Origin: Arthrobacter sp. Bi26
GTDB lineage: Bacteria > Actinomycetota > Actinomycetes > Actinomycetales > Micrococcaceae
DNA length: 36,839 bases
Assembly (NCBI RefSeq): GCF_918697925.1
Contig: NZ_CAKKMF010000051.1
Location: forward strand, 1-36,839
Reading direction: 5' to 3'
The translations under genes were made by a program, and so were the position numbers. The notes beneath the pieces were generated by a model. That model was not told where the DNA came from. It worked only from the letters and a program-made list of their open reading frames with translations, and made no database searches. Shown in pieces: positions 17,900 through 28,992 of this stretch. Position 1 is the first letter of the stretch; the number at the start of each line of letters is the position of its first letter.

Positions 17900-17937
17900 A
17901 AAGAACCCCGCCCAGGATGTCCTGGGCGGGGTTCTTT
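17900..17937. terminator. Bidirectional terminator between the PrsW gene and nusB
   Basis: Perfect 18-bp arms (17900-17917 and 17920-17937) around a two-base centre, with A-rich and T-rich ends (AAAGAACC / GGTTCTTT). It starts three bases after the protease stop and lies just beyond the nusB stop, so it serves both convergent genes. Confidence 0.92.
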
Positions 17938-17950
17938 GCGGTGCGGGGTC

Positions 17951-18361
17951 TCAGGCCAGCAGCGAAGGCTTCAGCTGCTGCAACCGGCCCAGCAGGCCGT
18001 TGATGAACGACGGCGACTCGTCCGTGGAGAGCGTCTTGGCCAGGGCCACAGCTTCGCTGACTGCCACGCCGTCCGGGACGTCGTCGTTGTAGAGCAGTTC
18101 CCAGGTGCCGATCCGCAGGATGATGCGGTCCACGGAGGGCATGCGCTCCAGGGTCCAGCCCTGCGAATAGGTCTCGAGGAACTCGTCGATGGCCACCTGG
18201 TGCGACACCACGCCTTCGACAATTTCGAGGGTGTACGGGTTGACGATCTGGTCGGTCTGCTCGCGGCGGGACTTCAGGACGTCGAACGCCGAGGCAGAGC
18301 GCTGCTCGGCCTCAAAAAGCACATCGAGGGCCCGGTTCCGGGCCTTACCGCGCGCACTCAC
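17951..18361 (-). CDS. nusB: Transcription antitermination factor NusB
   Basis: NusB binds the boxA RNA with NusE (S10) and supports antitermination in rRNA operons. The 136-residue protein is all-helical, with the family signatures ARNRALDVLFEAEQRS, PSVDRIILRIGTWELL and VAVSEAVALAKTLS. It is a GTG start that overlaps the efp stop (TAGTG), so it is translated together with efp. It is the last gene of the aro-side block, ahead of the bidirectional terminator. Confidence 0.97.
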   Translation of the reverse strand: MSARGKARNRALDVLFEAEQRSASAFDVLKSRREQTDQIVNPYTLEIVEGVVSHQVAIDEFLETYSQGWTLERMPSVDRIILRIGTWELLYNDDVPDGVAVSEAVALAKTLSTDESPSFINGLLGRLQQLKPSLLA

Positions 18362-18924
18362 TAGTCGTTGACCCGGCCGAGGTAGCTGCCGTCGCGGGTG
18401 TCGACCTTGACCTTGGTGTTGTTCTCGACGAACAGCGGCACCTGGATCTCGTACCCGGTTTCGAGGGTGGCAGGCTTGGTGCCGGCCGAGGAGCGGTCGC
18501 CCTGCAGGCCCGGCTCGGTGTAGGTGATCTCGAGGACGACGCTCGGGGGCAGCTCGATGTAGAGCGGGTTGCCCTCGTGGATGGCGATGTTGACCATCTG
18601 GTTTTCGAGCATGAAGTTGGTGGCGTCGCCGACGGTGGCGGCCGAGACGGTGAGCTGGTCGAAGTCCGAGGTGTCCATGAAGACGAAGTCGGCGCCGTCC
18701 TGGTACAGGTACTGGTAGTCGCGGCGGTCCACGGTGGCGGTCTCAATCTTCAGTCCGGCATTGAAGGTCTTGTCGACGACCTTGCCGGACATCACGTTGC
18801 GCATCTTGGTGCGCACGAACGCGCCACCCTTGCCGGGCTTGACGTGCTGGAACTCGATGATGTTCCAAAGCTGGCCCTCAAGCTTAAGGACGGTTCCGTT
18901 CTTGATGTCGTTAGTGGTTGCCAC
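18361..18924 (-). CDS. efp: Elongation factor P
   Basis: EF-P binds the ribosomal E site and relieves stalling at consecutive prolines. The 187-residue protein has the N-terminal KOW-like domain with the loop KPGKGGAF (functional Lys32), then two OB domains ending in [22 protein letters not shown]. No EpmA/EpmB, YmfI or rhamnosyltransferase-type modification gene is nearby, so nothing here tells whether the lysine is modified. It is a GTG start with AAGAGGA four bases upstream. A non-coding gap of 155 bases separates it from the TPR gene. MltG and the Arg/Pro-rich proteins of this window are possible clients, but that is only inference. Confidence 0.97.
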   Translation of the reverse strand: MATTNDIKNGTVLKLEGQLWNIIEFQHVKPGKGGAFVRTKMRNVMSGKVVDKTFNAGLKIETATVDRRDYQYLYQDGADFVFMDTSDFDQLTVSAATVGDATNFMLENQMVNIAIHEGNPLYIELPPSVVLEITYTEPGLQGDRSSAGTKPATLETGYEIQVPLFVENNTKVKVDTRDGSYLGRVND

Positions 18925-19079
18925 TGTATCCTCTTAGTTTCTCTCTGGTTCCATCGGGCCGGTGCTATCGGCCAGACGTTCTATGCCGGGCCGGCATGCC
19001 AAGCGGCCCGCCAACGCGTATTTGTCAAAAATCCAAGATCTATTCTACCGGTTCCCGCGGACAGCTGGCTGACGGGGGC

Positions 19080-19597
19080 TCAGGACTGCTGTTCCAGCAC
19101 GTCCCGCGCGCGCTGCAGCGCCACCGTGGACGCGTAGATCAGGGCCGCATCGGCGGACCCGGCCACGCGCAAATCCAGCGCCTTGGCGAAGGATTCGACG
19201 GCGGCGCCAACGTTCCCGCCGGCGAAGTAGGACCGGCCGAGGTGCTGGCGGACGGCCGCCTCCTCCAGGGTGCCCTGGGTCTCGGCGAGGAGCTGGCGGA
19301 ACACCTCAACGGCCCGGTCGAACCGGTTCGAAACCCGGAGCACGTCCGCTTCGAAGATCCGCAGCCGGAGCGAGCCGGGGTCCTTGTAGCGCGCCTCGGC
19401 GAGGAGCTCGGCGGCTTCGCCCGCGTGCCCTTCGACGAGCCGGACCAGGATCCGGTCCCCGGGGTCGGTGGAGGCCGCCAACGCCTCGGCCAGGACCTCG
19501 TCATTGACGATCTGGGGCATCAGGGACTGCGGGTTGATCCGGACCCCGGGCAATCCCGCGTCCGGCCACTCGCTGGTGCCGCCCTTGATCATGTTCA

Positions 19598-19598
<1 letters not shown>
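19080..19598 (-). CDS. TPR-repeat protein of unknown function
   Basis: A 172-residue soluble protein without signal peptide or membrane helix. From about residue 45 it is a run of paired helices with tetratricopeptide character, for example EAAELLAEARYKDPGSLRLR, FDRAVEVFRQLLAETQG and RSYFAGGNVGAAVESFAKAL. TPR domains bind other proteins; the partner is not evident. Its ATG overlaps the aroB stop (TGATG), so it is translationally coupled to the shikimate genes. I do not recognise a more precise family. Confidence 0.75.
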
Positions 19599-21296
<1,698 letters not shown>

Positions 21297-21297
<1 letters not shown>

Positions 21298-22496
21298 TAG
21301 TGGCCGATCGAGTCCAGGGACGCCGGAATGCTGTCCAGGTAACCCTTGATGTTGCGGGCGGTCTCCTGTACGGAGTCACCGCCGAATTTTTCGGTGACGG
21401 CTTCGGCGATCACGAGGGCCACCATGGCCTCGGCGACGACGCCGGCGGCGGGGACGGCACAGACGTCGGAGCGCTGGTGGTGGGCCTTGGCCGCCTCCCC
21501 CGTGCTGACGTCGACCGTCTTGAGCGCGCGGGGCACGGTGGCGATCGGCTTCATGGCGGCACGGACGCGCAGGACATCGCCGATGCTCATGCCGCCCTCG
21601 ATCCCGCCCGCGCGGTTTGATGTGCGGATGATCTTGCCGTCCGCGTCCTTGACGATCTCGTCGTGGGCGGCCGAGCCGCGGCGCGCCGCGGTACGGAAGC
21701 CGTCGCCGACCTCAACGCCCTTGATGGCCTGGATGCCCATCAGTGCCGCAGCCAGGCGCGAGTCGAGTCGCCGGTCCCAGTGGACGTAGCTGCCCAGTCC
21801 CGGCGGGAGCCCGTAGACAAGCACTTCCACGACGCCGCCGAGGGTTTCGCCTTCCTTGTGCGCGACGTCGACCTCGGCCACCATGGCGTCCGAGGTTTCG
21901 CGGTCGAAGCAGCGCAGCGGATCGGCGTCCAGGGCGATCACGTTGCCCGGGACCGGCAGCGGCCGGCCTTCCGGCACGGCAACGCTGGCGATGGACACGG
22001 TGTGGGAGACGAGTTCGATTCCGAGCTGCTTGAGGAACGCCGCGGCGACCGTGCCGAGCGCCACCCTCGTGGCCGTCTCGCGGGCGCTGGCGCGCTCCAG
22101 GACCGGGCGGGCCTCGTCGAAGCCGTATTTCTGCATTCCGGTGAAGTCGGCGTGGCCGGGCCGGGGCCGTGTCAGTGGGGCGTTCCGGGCCTGGTCGGCC
22201 AGGATTTCCGGCTCCACGGGATCGGAGGACATGATCTGTTCCCATTTGGGCCATTCGGTGTTGCCGACCTGGACGGCGACAGGGCCGCCCTGGGTCAGGC
22301 CGTGGCGGACTCCGCCGAGGATCGTGACCACGTCCTGCTCGAATTTCATCCGGGCGCCGCGGCCGTAGCCGAGCCGCCGGCGGGCCAGGGCCTCGCTGAT
22401 GTGGGCGCTGGTGAGTTCCACACCGGCGGGCACGCCTTCAATTATTCCGACCAGTGCCGGGCCATGGGATTCTCCGGCAGTCAACCAACGCAACAT
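21297..22496 (-). CDS. aroC: Chorismate synthase
   Basis: AroC eliminates phosphate from EPSP to give chorismate and needs reduced FMN. The product of 399 residues has all three family signatures: [18 protein letters not shown] near the N-terminus, [12 protein letters not shown] with RASARETA (about 120-145), and [12 protein letters not shown] (about 300-311). The ATG at 22496 is preferred to one three codons upstream, because it gives the canonical [12 protein letters not shown] start with an AGGA eight bases before it. Confidence 0.97.
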
Positions 22497-22522
22497 ACAT
22501 TCCATCCTGCCATGTCGGGCGG

Positions 22523-23500
22523 TTAGAACACCCGTCGGGGCGCCCCGACTGCGTCACACATCACATCTATGACTCCGGCCGGGAGGGCCTCGCCCAGTCC
22601 GGTGAAGTGCCGGACCTGCTCCACCGCCTGGTAGATGAGCATTTCAAGTCCCGGGACCACCGTGCCGCCGGCTTCCTGCCAGACCGCGGCGATCCGGCTG
22701 GGCCACGGATCGTAGGCGACGTCCAGGAGGACGCCCGGGCGGCCCGAGCCGCCCGAGGGTGTTGTCCGCCGTCGTCCGGCGGCATCGTTCCGAGGCACGG
22801 ATTCTGCCGGCGGGGCTGGCGGCTCTTGTGCCAGTTCCGCGGCAAGCGCATCTGCCAGTTCCACGGCAAGCGGGTCTGCCGCGCGGGGCGGCAGCGTGGA
22901 GATGACGACGTCGGCCGCGGCGACGGCGGCGGCCGCACCGGCGAGGGGAAGCACCTGGACGGGGAGCCCCACGGCGGCGGAGGCCGCGCGGGCTTCGGCG
23001 GCGCGGCTGGGATCGCGCACGAACACCTCGGCAGACACTGCGCCCAGTTCTTTGAGCGCAGCGATGGCAGCAGCCGCGGTCCCGCCGCCGCCGAGGACCA
23101 CGGCGGTGGGCGCCGGGGCGGCCCCCGCGTGCCGGAGCGCATTGACGATCCCGGCGACGTCCGTGTTGTAGGCGACCAACCGCGTGTGGTCAGCTCTGCC
23201 GCCGCCGGATTCGAAGGCAACGGTGTTGACGACGCCGAGTGCGCGCCCCACTCCCCGGACCTCGTCCACTTCCGCCACCATGGCCGATTTCAGCGGCATC
23301 GTGACCGAGAGCCCGCGCCAGAAACCGTCAGCGCGCGCCTCAACCCTGACCTGCCGCATGAAATCCGGCAGGTCGGCCTCTGTCACGTCAATGGCGGAGT
23401 AGGCGATGTCCACGCCCAGGTGCGCGTAGGCGGCGCGGTGCAGCGCCGGCGACTTCGAATGGCTGATGGGATGCCCGAGGACGGCCGCCCGCAGCGTCAT
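22523..23500 (-). CDS. aroE: Shikimate dehydrogenase
   Basis: AroE reduces 3-dehydroshikimate with NADPH. Signatures are [12 protein letters not shown] (substrate-binding serines), [10 protein letters not shown] (catalytic lysine), NTDVAG and the nucleotide-binding [13 protein letters not shown]. The usual stretch between the STLPP strand and DVAYDPWPS is enlarged by about 40 residues rich in Ala, Glu, Pro and Arg, partly made of a 24-bp near-repeat (22831-22878 region). This probably forms a disordered loop away from the active site. The ATG at 23500 overlaps the mltG stop (ATGA). It ends 27 bases before the aroC start. Confidence 0.96.
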   Translation of the reverse strand: MTLRAAVLGHPISHSKSPALHRAAYAHLGVDIAYSAIDVTEADLPDFMRQVRVEARADGFWRGLSVTMPLKSAMVAEVDEVRGVGRALGVVNTVAFESGGGRADHTRLVAYNTDVAGIVNALRHAGAAPAPTAVVLGGGGTAAAAIAALKELGAVSAEVFVRDPSRAAEARAASAAVGLPVQVLPLAGAAAAVAAADVVISTLPPRAADPLAVELADALAAELAQEPPAPPAESVPRNDAAGRRRTTPSGGSGRPGVLLDVAYDPWPSRIAAVWQEAGGTVVPGLEMLIYQAVEQVRHFTGLGEALPAGVIDVMCDAVGAPRRVF

Positions 23501-25269
23501 ACGCAGCGTCCCGGGTTGGCCTCGCACCAGGCGTTGTACTGCTCCACGTATCCGTTGTGTTCGGCCAGGGTCTTGGAGAATTTGGTCTCCTTGGTGTCCA
23601 GGTTGATGGTGACCCAGTAGAGGTAGCTGTTGGTCTTGGGCTTGGCGGCGGCGTCAATGGCCGTCTTGCCGGGAGAGCCAATGGGCCCGACGGGCAGCCC
23701 CTGGTTGGCATAGGTGTTGTACCGGTTCGACTTGTCAGCCTTCTGGACCTCGTCGATGTGGAAGCTGCGGATGCCCAGGCCATAGGTGACCGTGGCATCG
23801 GACTGGATCAGCCCGTTCGTCTCGGTGTTGTTCGGCTTGAGGCGGTTGTAGATGGCGCCGGCGACGTCACCGTATTCGGCCTGGCCGCCTTCGGCCTGCA
23901 CGATGCTCGCTACCGTCACGACGTCGTACTGTTTCGCGGCATCGGTGACCCCCTGGGCCTTGAGTTCATCCAGGGTGTTGCCTACGAGCTTCTGCAGAAT
24001 GTCCTTGGCGGAGGTGCCCAACGGGAAGCGGTACTCCCCCGGCGCCAGGTAGCCCTCGAGGTTCTTGGCCTTCGCCGGGACGCCGAACTGGGCGGGCGCA
24101 TCGCTGAGCGCCTTCAGCTCCGGAACCGAAATCCCGGTGCCCTCGGAAATCGCCTGCAGGGATTCGCTGATCCGCAGCCCGGCGCTGAGCGCAAAGTACA
24201 TGACCTTGCCCTGGTCCTTGTTAAGCAGGACGTCCACGGCATCGGAGTTCTTCATTTCCTGGCGCATCGAGAACGTGCCGGGGTTCAGGGCACCGCCGGA
24301 AGCGGTGAATTCCTTGAGGAACGTGTCCGCGTTCGCCACGACCTTCTTTGACTGCAGCTCGGTGGCCACGGACCTCGGCCCGGCGCCGGGTGCGACCGTG
24401 ATGGTGACGTCGCCGGTCCCCGGGCCCGGGTAATCGGCCACGGTGTCCATGCCCAGGAGGGGCTTGAGGAACTGCGCGCCAACGGCGATTGCGACGACGA
24501 AGACCGTCAGGGTAAGCACCAGGGCCAGGAAGCGGCGGCGGCGGCGGACCTTCTTGGACGGAACCTTGTCGTAGCGGACCGCTCCGGCCATCAGCTCGTG
24601 GCCGGGTTCGCTGTGATATTCGGCGTCCGGGTGGCCCTGTGCCAGGTGTTCGCCGGAGTCGTCGTAAACATGGTGAGCCTCGTCGTGGGGGTGAGGAGCA
24701 TAGCCATCGTGGGGGCCGGCGCCATGCGCAACCGCGTCGTGGCGGGCGTCGTGGCCAAGCTGGCCTGCCGACGCATAGACGGCGTTCCCGTGGCCGGCGT
24801 CTTCGTGGACGGGCTCTGAGTGGATGGGGATCATCCGCGTGAAGTCGTCGCGGACGGGCTCTTCGTCGGCGGGAACGTCCTGCACTGTTTCCTCGTGCAG
24901 GGGCTCTTCGTGGACGGCTTCGTTGTGCACGGGCTCTTCGTGCACGGGCTCTTCGTGCACGGGCTCTTCGTGGACGGGCTCTTCGTGGACGGGCACTTCG
25001 TGCACGGGCTCTTCAGCTGCAGCGTCTTCGTGCACGGTCGGTGCTGCTTCGGGGAGTTCCGGGGCGGCCTGCGGCAGCTCTCCCTCCGGTGCCCGTGCCG
25101 GTGCCGGCGTCGGAACATCCTGTCCGGTCTCAAAAGCCTGCGGCGGGATCACGTTGTGTCCCTGCGTCGCCAGGAACTTTTCCCGGGCCCGGATTTCTTT
25201 GCGCGTCAGCGCTCGGTCAGCACCAATAGGGGCGTCACCGGAGGAGTCATCACTGTTGACCGGGCTCAC
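23497..25269 (-). CDS. mltG: Endolytic murein transglycosylase MltG, with extended repetitive N-terminus
   Basis: MltG cuts nascent peptidoglycan in the membrane vicinity and so sets glycan chain length. The 590-residue protein has an unusually long cytoplasmic part (1-245), containing VHEEP pentapeptide repeats (about 86-140) and a His/Asp-rich stretch (150-225). A basic patch (KKVRRRRR) and one membrane helix (about 247-267) follow, and then the extracellular YceG domain with LEGYLAPGEYRFP (404-416). The probable catalytic Glu460 lies in ASIVQAE, and the late conserved LPVGPIGSPG lies at 525-534. The GTG start overlaps the ruvX stop (GTGA). The pairing ruvX-mltG-aroE is common in actinobacteria. 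Confidence 0.95.
   Translation of the reverse strand: MSPVNSDDSSGDAPIGADRALTRKEIRAREKFLATQGHNVIPPQAFETGQDVPTPAPARAPEGELPQAAPELPEAAPTVHEDAAAEEPVHEVPVHEEPVHEEPVHEEPVHEEPVHNEAVHEEPLHEETVQDVPADEEPVRDDFTRMIPIHSEPVHEDAGHGNAVYASAGQLGHDARHDAVAHGAGPHDGYAPHPHDEAHHVYDDSGEHLAQGHPDAEYHSEPGHELMAGAVRYDKVPSKKVRRRRRFLALVLTLTVFVVAIAVGAQFLKPLLGMDTVADYPGPGTGDVTITVAPGAGPRSVATELQSKKVVANADTFLKEFTASGGALNPGTFSMRQEMKNSDAVDVLLNKDQGKVMYFALSAGLRISESLQAISEGTGISVPELKALSDAPAQFGVPAKAKNLEGYLAPGEYRFPLGTSAKDILQKLVGNTLDELKAQGVTDAAKQYDVVTVASIVQAEGGQAEYGDVAGAIYNRLKPNNTETNGLIQSDATVTYGLGIRSFHIDEVQKADKSNRYNTYANQGLPVGPIGSPGKTAIDAAAKPKTNSYLYWVTINLDTKETKFSKTLAEHNGYVEQYNAWCEANPGRCV
24850..25014 (-). repeat. 15-bp in-frame repeats coding VHEEP in mltG
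   Basis: About eleven degenerate 15-base units encode V-H-E-E-P-type pentapeptides (for example EEPVHEEPVH), including variants VHEVP, VHNEA, LHEET and ADEEP. Several units are identical at DNA level, so the run is open to slippage in multiples of five codons without loss of frame. It lies wholly in the predicted cytoplasmic part. Confidence 0.9.
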
Positions 25270-25850
25270 TGTAGCCTTCCATGTTCTGAAGAGTGCGTCT
25301 GTACTGCCGGGTCGGTCTGTGCGCCGTCCCCGGTCGGCCCCGGCGCAGACTCCGCGTACACGCGGTTTCCGACCTCCGTTCCCCTGGCCTTTTGCATATC
25401 AAGCGCATGTTGCAGAATACCTGCCGCCGCAACCTGATCAACTACTGTACGGTGATTTCTGCTGCTCATGCCAGCTTCATGCAGGTTGCGGTGGGCGGTC
25501 ACGGTGCTGAGCCGCTCGTCAATCAGCCGCACGGGCACGTCGGAGCCGGCACCCTGCAGAGCCCGGACAAGCAGTTGTGCATAATCTGCGGCCATCCTGG
25601 CCGAGGCGTGCTCTTCGCCCTTCATGGTGCGCGGCAGTCCCACGAAAATCTCCACGACGTCCAGCTCCTCCGCCAGGGCGGCCAGGATCCGAACGTCTGT
25701 GTTCTTTTTCACATTCCGCTGCAGCGTGCGCAACGGGGTCGCCAGGATTCCGTCGCGGTCGCAGACGGCCACGCCCACGCGGACCGTGCCGACGTCCACC
25801 CCGAGCTTCACGCCCCGGGGATAGACGCCGGCCACAGCAGCTTCAGACAC
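25266..25850 (-). CDS. ruvX: Putative pre-16S rRNA nuclease / Holliday junction resolvase-like (YqgF/RuvX)
   Basis: A RNase H-fold protein involved in 16S rRNA 5' maturation in E. coli and long annotated as a Holliday junction resolvase. Motifs are KLGVDVGTVRVGVAVCD (first catalytic Asp), VEIFVGLPRTMKG and VRLIDERLSTVTAHR (catalytic Glu), then VDQVAAAGIL. The C-terminus extends about 35 residues past the family core with no recognised domain. The GTG at 25850 (194 residues) lies 11 bases after the alaS stop. An upstream ATG in frame would lie within alaS. It overlaps mltG by four bases. Confidence 0.93.
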   Translation of the reverse strand: MSEAAVAGVYPRGVKLGVDVGTVRVGVAVCDRDGILATPLRTLQRNVKKNTDVRILAALAEELDVVEIFVGLPRTMKGEEHASARMAADYAQLLVRALQGAGSDVPVRLIDERLSTVTAHRNLHEAGMSSRNHRTVVDQVAAAGILQHALDMQKARGTEVGNRVYAESAPGPTGDGAQTDPAVQTHSSEHGRLQ

Positions 25851-25860
25851 GTGGGATCCG

Positions 25861-28539
25861 CTATCGCCGCGTAATGGCGTCCACGACGGCGCCGAGGGCA
25901 GCGCCAACCTTGGCGGCGTCCGTGCCGCCGCCCTGGGCGACGTCGTCCTTGCCGCCACCGCCGCCGCCGAGGATGCCCGCGGCGAGACGCACCAGGGCGC
26001 CCGCCTTGACTCCGGCTGCCCGGGCGGCTTCGTTGGTGGCGATCAGGATGACGGGACGGTCGTTGCTGACACCGGCCACCGCGACGGCGGCGGGCTCGGA
26101 ACCGAGACGCGTCCGCAGGTCCAGGGCCAGGCCGCGCAGATCGTCCGCGCCGCTGACCTGGCCGGCGTCGTGTGCAATGACCTTGACGCCGGCGGCGTCC
26201 CTTGCGGTGCCAACCAGCTGGGCAGCGGCGGCCGTGAGCTGCTCCTTGCGCAGCCGCTCGAGTTCCTTTTCGGCCGTCTTGAGCTTGGTCAGAGTGCTGG
26301 AAATACGGTCCGCGAGCAGCCCGGAGGGAACTTTCAGCATTTCCGTGAGTTCGGTGACAAGGGCACGCTCGGCGGCCAGGTGCCGGAAGGCGTCCATGCC
26401 CACGAAGGCCTCGACACGGCGGTTTCCCGAGCCGACGGACTGTTCGCCGAGCAGGGACAGGCTGCCGATCAGCGAGGTGTTCTCGACGTGGGTGCCGCCG
26501 CAGAGTTCGCGGGACCAGGCGCCGTCGATCTCCACGACCCGCACCTCGTTGCCGTAGTTCTCGCCGAACAGCGCCATGGCGCCGAGCGCCTTGGCCTCGG
26601 CGAGCCCCATGATCTTAGTTTCCACCCGGAAGTTGTTGCGGATGGCGATGTTGGAGACTTCCTCGATCTCGGACCGGGTGGCGGCGCTCAGGCCCTCGCC
26701 CCAGGCGAAGTCGAAGCGCAGGTAGCCGGCCTTATTGAAGGAACCGCGCTGCAGGGCCTCCGGGCCAAGGATCTGGTGCAGGGCCGCGTGCACAATGTGC
26801 GTGCCCGTGTGGGCCTGCTCGGCGGCGTGGCGGCGTTCCCGGTCCACGGCGGCCTGAACCAGCGAATCGGACCCGATTTCGCCTTCGCGGACAATCGCCT
26901 TGTGCACGCTCAGGCCCTTGACGGGGCGCTGGACGTCCAGGACCTCGACGACGAAGCCGTCGCCGGTGATCAGCCCGGTGTCGGCGGCCTGGCCGCCGGC
27001 CTCGGCGTAGAACGGCGTCTCGGCCAGGACCAGTTCGATTTCGTCGCCCGTGGAGGCCTGGGCGACTTTCCTGCCGCCGGACAGGATGCCGCGGACCTTG
27101 GACTCGCCCTGGAGTTCGGTGTAGCCGGTGAAGACGGTCTCGCCGGCGGACAGCAGCTCCTGGAACGCGCTGAGGTCAGCGTGCGAACCCTTCTTGCCCT
27201 TGGCATCGGCCTGGGCACGCTGGCGCTGTTCGAGCATGAGCTTGCGGAACTCGGGCTCGTCGACTTTCAGCCCGGCTTCCTCAGCCATTTCCAGAGTGAG
27301 GTCGATCGGGAAGCCGTAAGTGTCATGCAGGGCAAAGGCGTCGGCGCCGGAGAGCGGCTGGTTGGCGGCCTTGGACTCCTTGACCGCGTCCTCGAGCCGG
27401 GCGGTGCCGGAGGCGATGGTGCGCAGGAAGGCCTTCTCTTCGGCATAGGCGATCCGACTGATGCGCTCGAAGTCGGTCTCCACGATCGGGTAAACGCCCT
27501 TCATGGCGTCCCGCGAGGCCGGCAGCAGCTCGGGCAGGCAGGCCTTCTCGACGCCGAGCAGGCGCATGGAGCGCACGGCGCGCCGGATCAGGCGCCGCAG
27601 CACATAGCCGCGGCCTTCGTTGGAGGGGGTGACGCCGTCGGCGATCAGCATGAGGGCCGAGCGGATGTGGTCGGCAACGACGCGCATGCGGACATCGTCG
27701 GTGTGGTGCGGGTCCTCGGCGGACTCCGCCGAGGTGTACTCCCGGCCGGAAAGGGCCGCAGCGCGGTCGATCACGGGACGGACCTGGTCGGTCTCGTACA
27801 TGTTCTCGACGTCCTGGAGGATCATCGCGAGCCGCTCCATGCCGAGGCCCGTGTCGATGTTCTTCTTGGGCAGCTCACCTGTGATGTCGAAATCCACCTT
27901 GGAGCGGACGTTGTCAATCTGGTACTGCATGAACACGAGGTTCCAGATCTCGACGTAGCGGTTTTCATCGGCGATGGGGCCGCCCTCGACGCCGTAGGAG
28001 GGGCCGCGGTCGTAGTAGATCTCCGAGCAGGGACCGGCCGGGCCGGGCTGGCCGGTGGACCAGTAGTTATCGGCCTTGCCCATCCGCTGGATCCGCTCGG
28101 CCGGCATGCCGGTGTTCTTCAGCCACAGCTGCTCGGCCTCGTCGTCCTCCTCGTAGACGGTGACCCAGAGCTTCTCCGGCGGCAGTCCGTACCCGCCGTC
28201 GTCCACGCCGGTGGTGAGGAGCTCCCATGCGAACTTGATGGCGTCTTCCTTGAAGTAGTCGCCAAAGGAGAAGTTGCCGCACATCTGGAAGAAGGTGCCG
28301 TGGCGGGCAGTCTTGCCCACTTCCTCGATGTCACCGGTCCGGATGCACTTCTGCACGCTGGTGGCCCGGGAGTAGGGGGCCTCCTCACGGGCCGTCAGGT
28401 ACGGGATGAACGGGACCATGCCGGCCACGGTGAACAGCAGGGAGGGGTCGCTGGAGACCAGGGAGGCGGAGGGCACGGCGGTATGCCCCTTGCTGACAAA
28501 AAAGTCGATCCAGCGCTTGGTGATCTCCTGCGACTTCAT
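25861..28539 (-). CDS. alaS: Alanyl-tRNA synthetase
   Basis: AlaS charges tRNA-Ala and edits mischarged Ser/Gly. The 892-residue protein has the class II catalytic core (HGTFFQMCGNFSFGDYFKE at 80-98), the tRNA-recognition middle domain, and the editing domain with the zinc ligands of HTGTH and CGGTHVENT. The C-terminal C-Ala domain carries the glycine-rich ILGGGGGGKDDVAQGGG end. The ATG at 28539 has no strong ribosome site. The 167 bases upstream (28540-28706) contain no T-box and no gene. It follows the DUF6167 gene on the same strand, as usual in Micrococcales. Confidence 0.98.
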   Translation of the reverse strand: MKSQEITKRWIDFFVSKGHTAVPSASLVSSDPSLLFTVAGMVPFIPYLTAREEAPYSRATSVQKCIRTGDIEEVGKTARHGTFFQMCGNFSFGDYFKEDAIKFAWELLTTGVDDGGYGLPPEKLWVTVYEEDDEAEQLWLKNTGMPAERIQRMGKADNYWSTGQPGPAGPCSEIYYDRGPSYGVEGGPIADENRYVEIWNLVFMQYQIDNVRSKVDFDITGELPKKNIDTGLGMERLAMILQDVENMYETDQVRPVIDRAAALSGREYTSAESAEDPHHTDDVRMRVVADHIRSALMLIADGVTPSNEGRGYVLRRLIRRAVRSMRLLGVEKACLPELLPASRDAMKGVYPIVETDFERISRIAYAEEKAFLRTIASGTARLEDAVKESKAANQPLSGADAFALHDTYGFPIDLTLEMAEEAGLKVDEPEFRKLMLEQRQRAQADAKGKKGSHADLSAFQELLSAGETVFTGYTELQGESKVRGILSGGRKVAQASTGDEIELVLAETPFYAEAGGQAADTGLITGDGFVVEVLDVQRPVKGLSVHKAIVREGEIGSDSLVQAAVDRERRHAAEQAHTGTHIVHAALHQILGPEALQRGSFNKAGYLRFDFAWGEGLSAATRSEIEEVSNIAIRNNFRVETKIMGLAEAKALGAMALFGENYGNEVRVVEIDGAWSRELCGGTHVENTSLIGSLSLLGEQSVGSGNRRVEAFVGMDAFRHLAAERALVTELTEMLKVPSGLLADRISSTLTKLKTAEKELERLRKEQLTAAAAQLVGTARDAAGVKVIAHDAGQVSGADDLRGLALDLRTRLGSEPAAVAVAGVSNDRPVILIATNEAARAAGVKAGALVRLAAGILGGGGGGKDDVAQGGGTDAAKVGAALGAVVDAITRR

Positions 28540-28706
28540 GAGCTGATTTCTTACCCTTCAATATTCACTGCGTTATGTGGCCCGCGTCTGTGCTGAGCGG
28601 GACAAGCTGAGGACCGGCACGGATCCGGGCCCCGTCAATATGGGACTCGTTTTAGGTGGTGCCGGCGCGCCCGTGACGGGCACCCTACTTACTAATTCTC
28701 TCCCGG

Positions 28707-28973
28707 CTAGCGCCGGACCGCATCCCGGCGGGCGACGGCGCCGCCGGCAGCAATATCCGTTGCCGTCTCGATGCCGAGGGCCGAGCGGAGTTCGGCCTCC
28801 CGCTCGCCCATGCCTTCGCGGACGGCGTCGGCAAAGTCGAACAGGCCGTCAGCCAGCCGTCCCACTGCCCGGTTCAGGCCCTCGGGGCCGAGTGCGGACT
28901 GGGCTTCGGTGACCTTGCGGAAGGCGATGACGCCGATCGCGACGCCGATTCCCATCCAGATGATTCTGTTCAT
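28707..28973 (-). CDS. DUF6167 family small membrane-anchored protein
   Basis: An 88-residue protein starting with one short hydrophobic segment (IIWMGIGVAIGVIAF) followed by a soluble helix (LNRAVGRLADGLFDFADAVREGMGEREAELRSA). This layout and the position between a DUF948 gene and alaS match the DUF6167 family of actinobacteria; its role is unknown. The ATG has AGGAGA seven bases upstream. It starts 20 bases after the DUF948 gene, so the pair is co-transcribed. Confidence 0.85.
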   Translation of the reverse strand: MNRIIWMGIGVAIGVIAFRKVTEAQSALGPEGLNRAVGRLADGLFDFADAVREGMGEREAELRSALGIETATDIAAGGAVARRDAVRR

Positions 28974-28992
28974 GTCAGGTTCTCCTGGAGGC

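Noticed and set aside
24850..25014. CRISPR-like array
   Set aside because: The 15-base units are contiguous, in frame and code for VHEEP repeats in mltG; there are no spacers.
26170..28596. Plus-strand open frame of 808 codons opposite alaS
   Set aside because: Antisense shadow of a certain gene; biased composition and no recognisable domain.
28540..28706. T-box leader ahead of alaS
   Set aside because: No T-box sequence or specifier-loop layout could be seen in the 167 bases.
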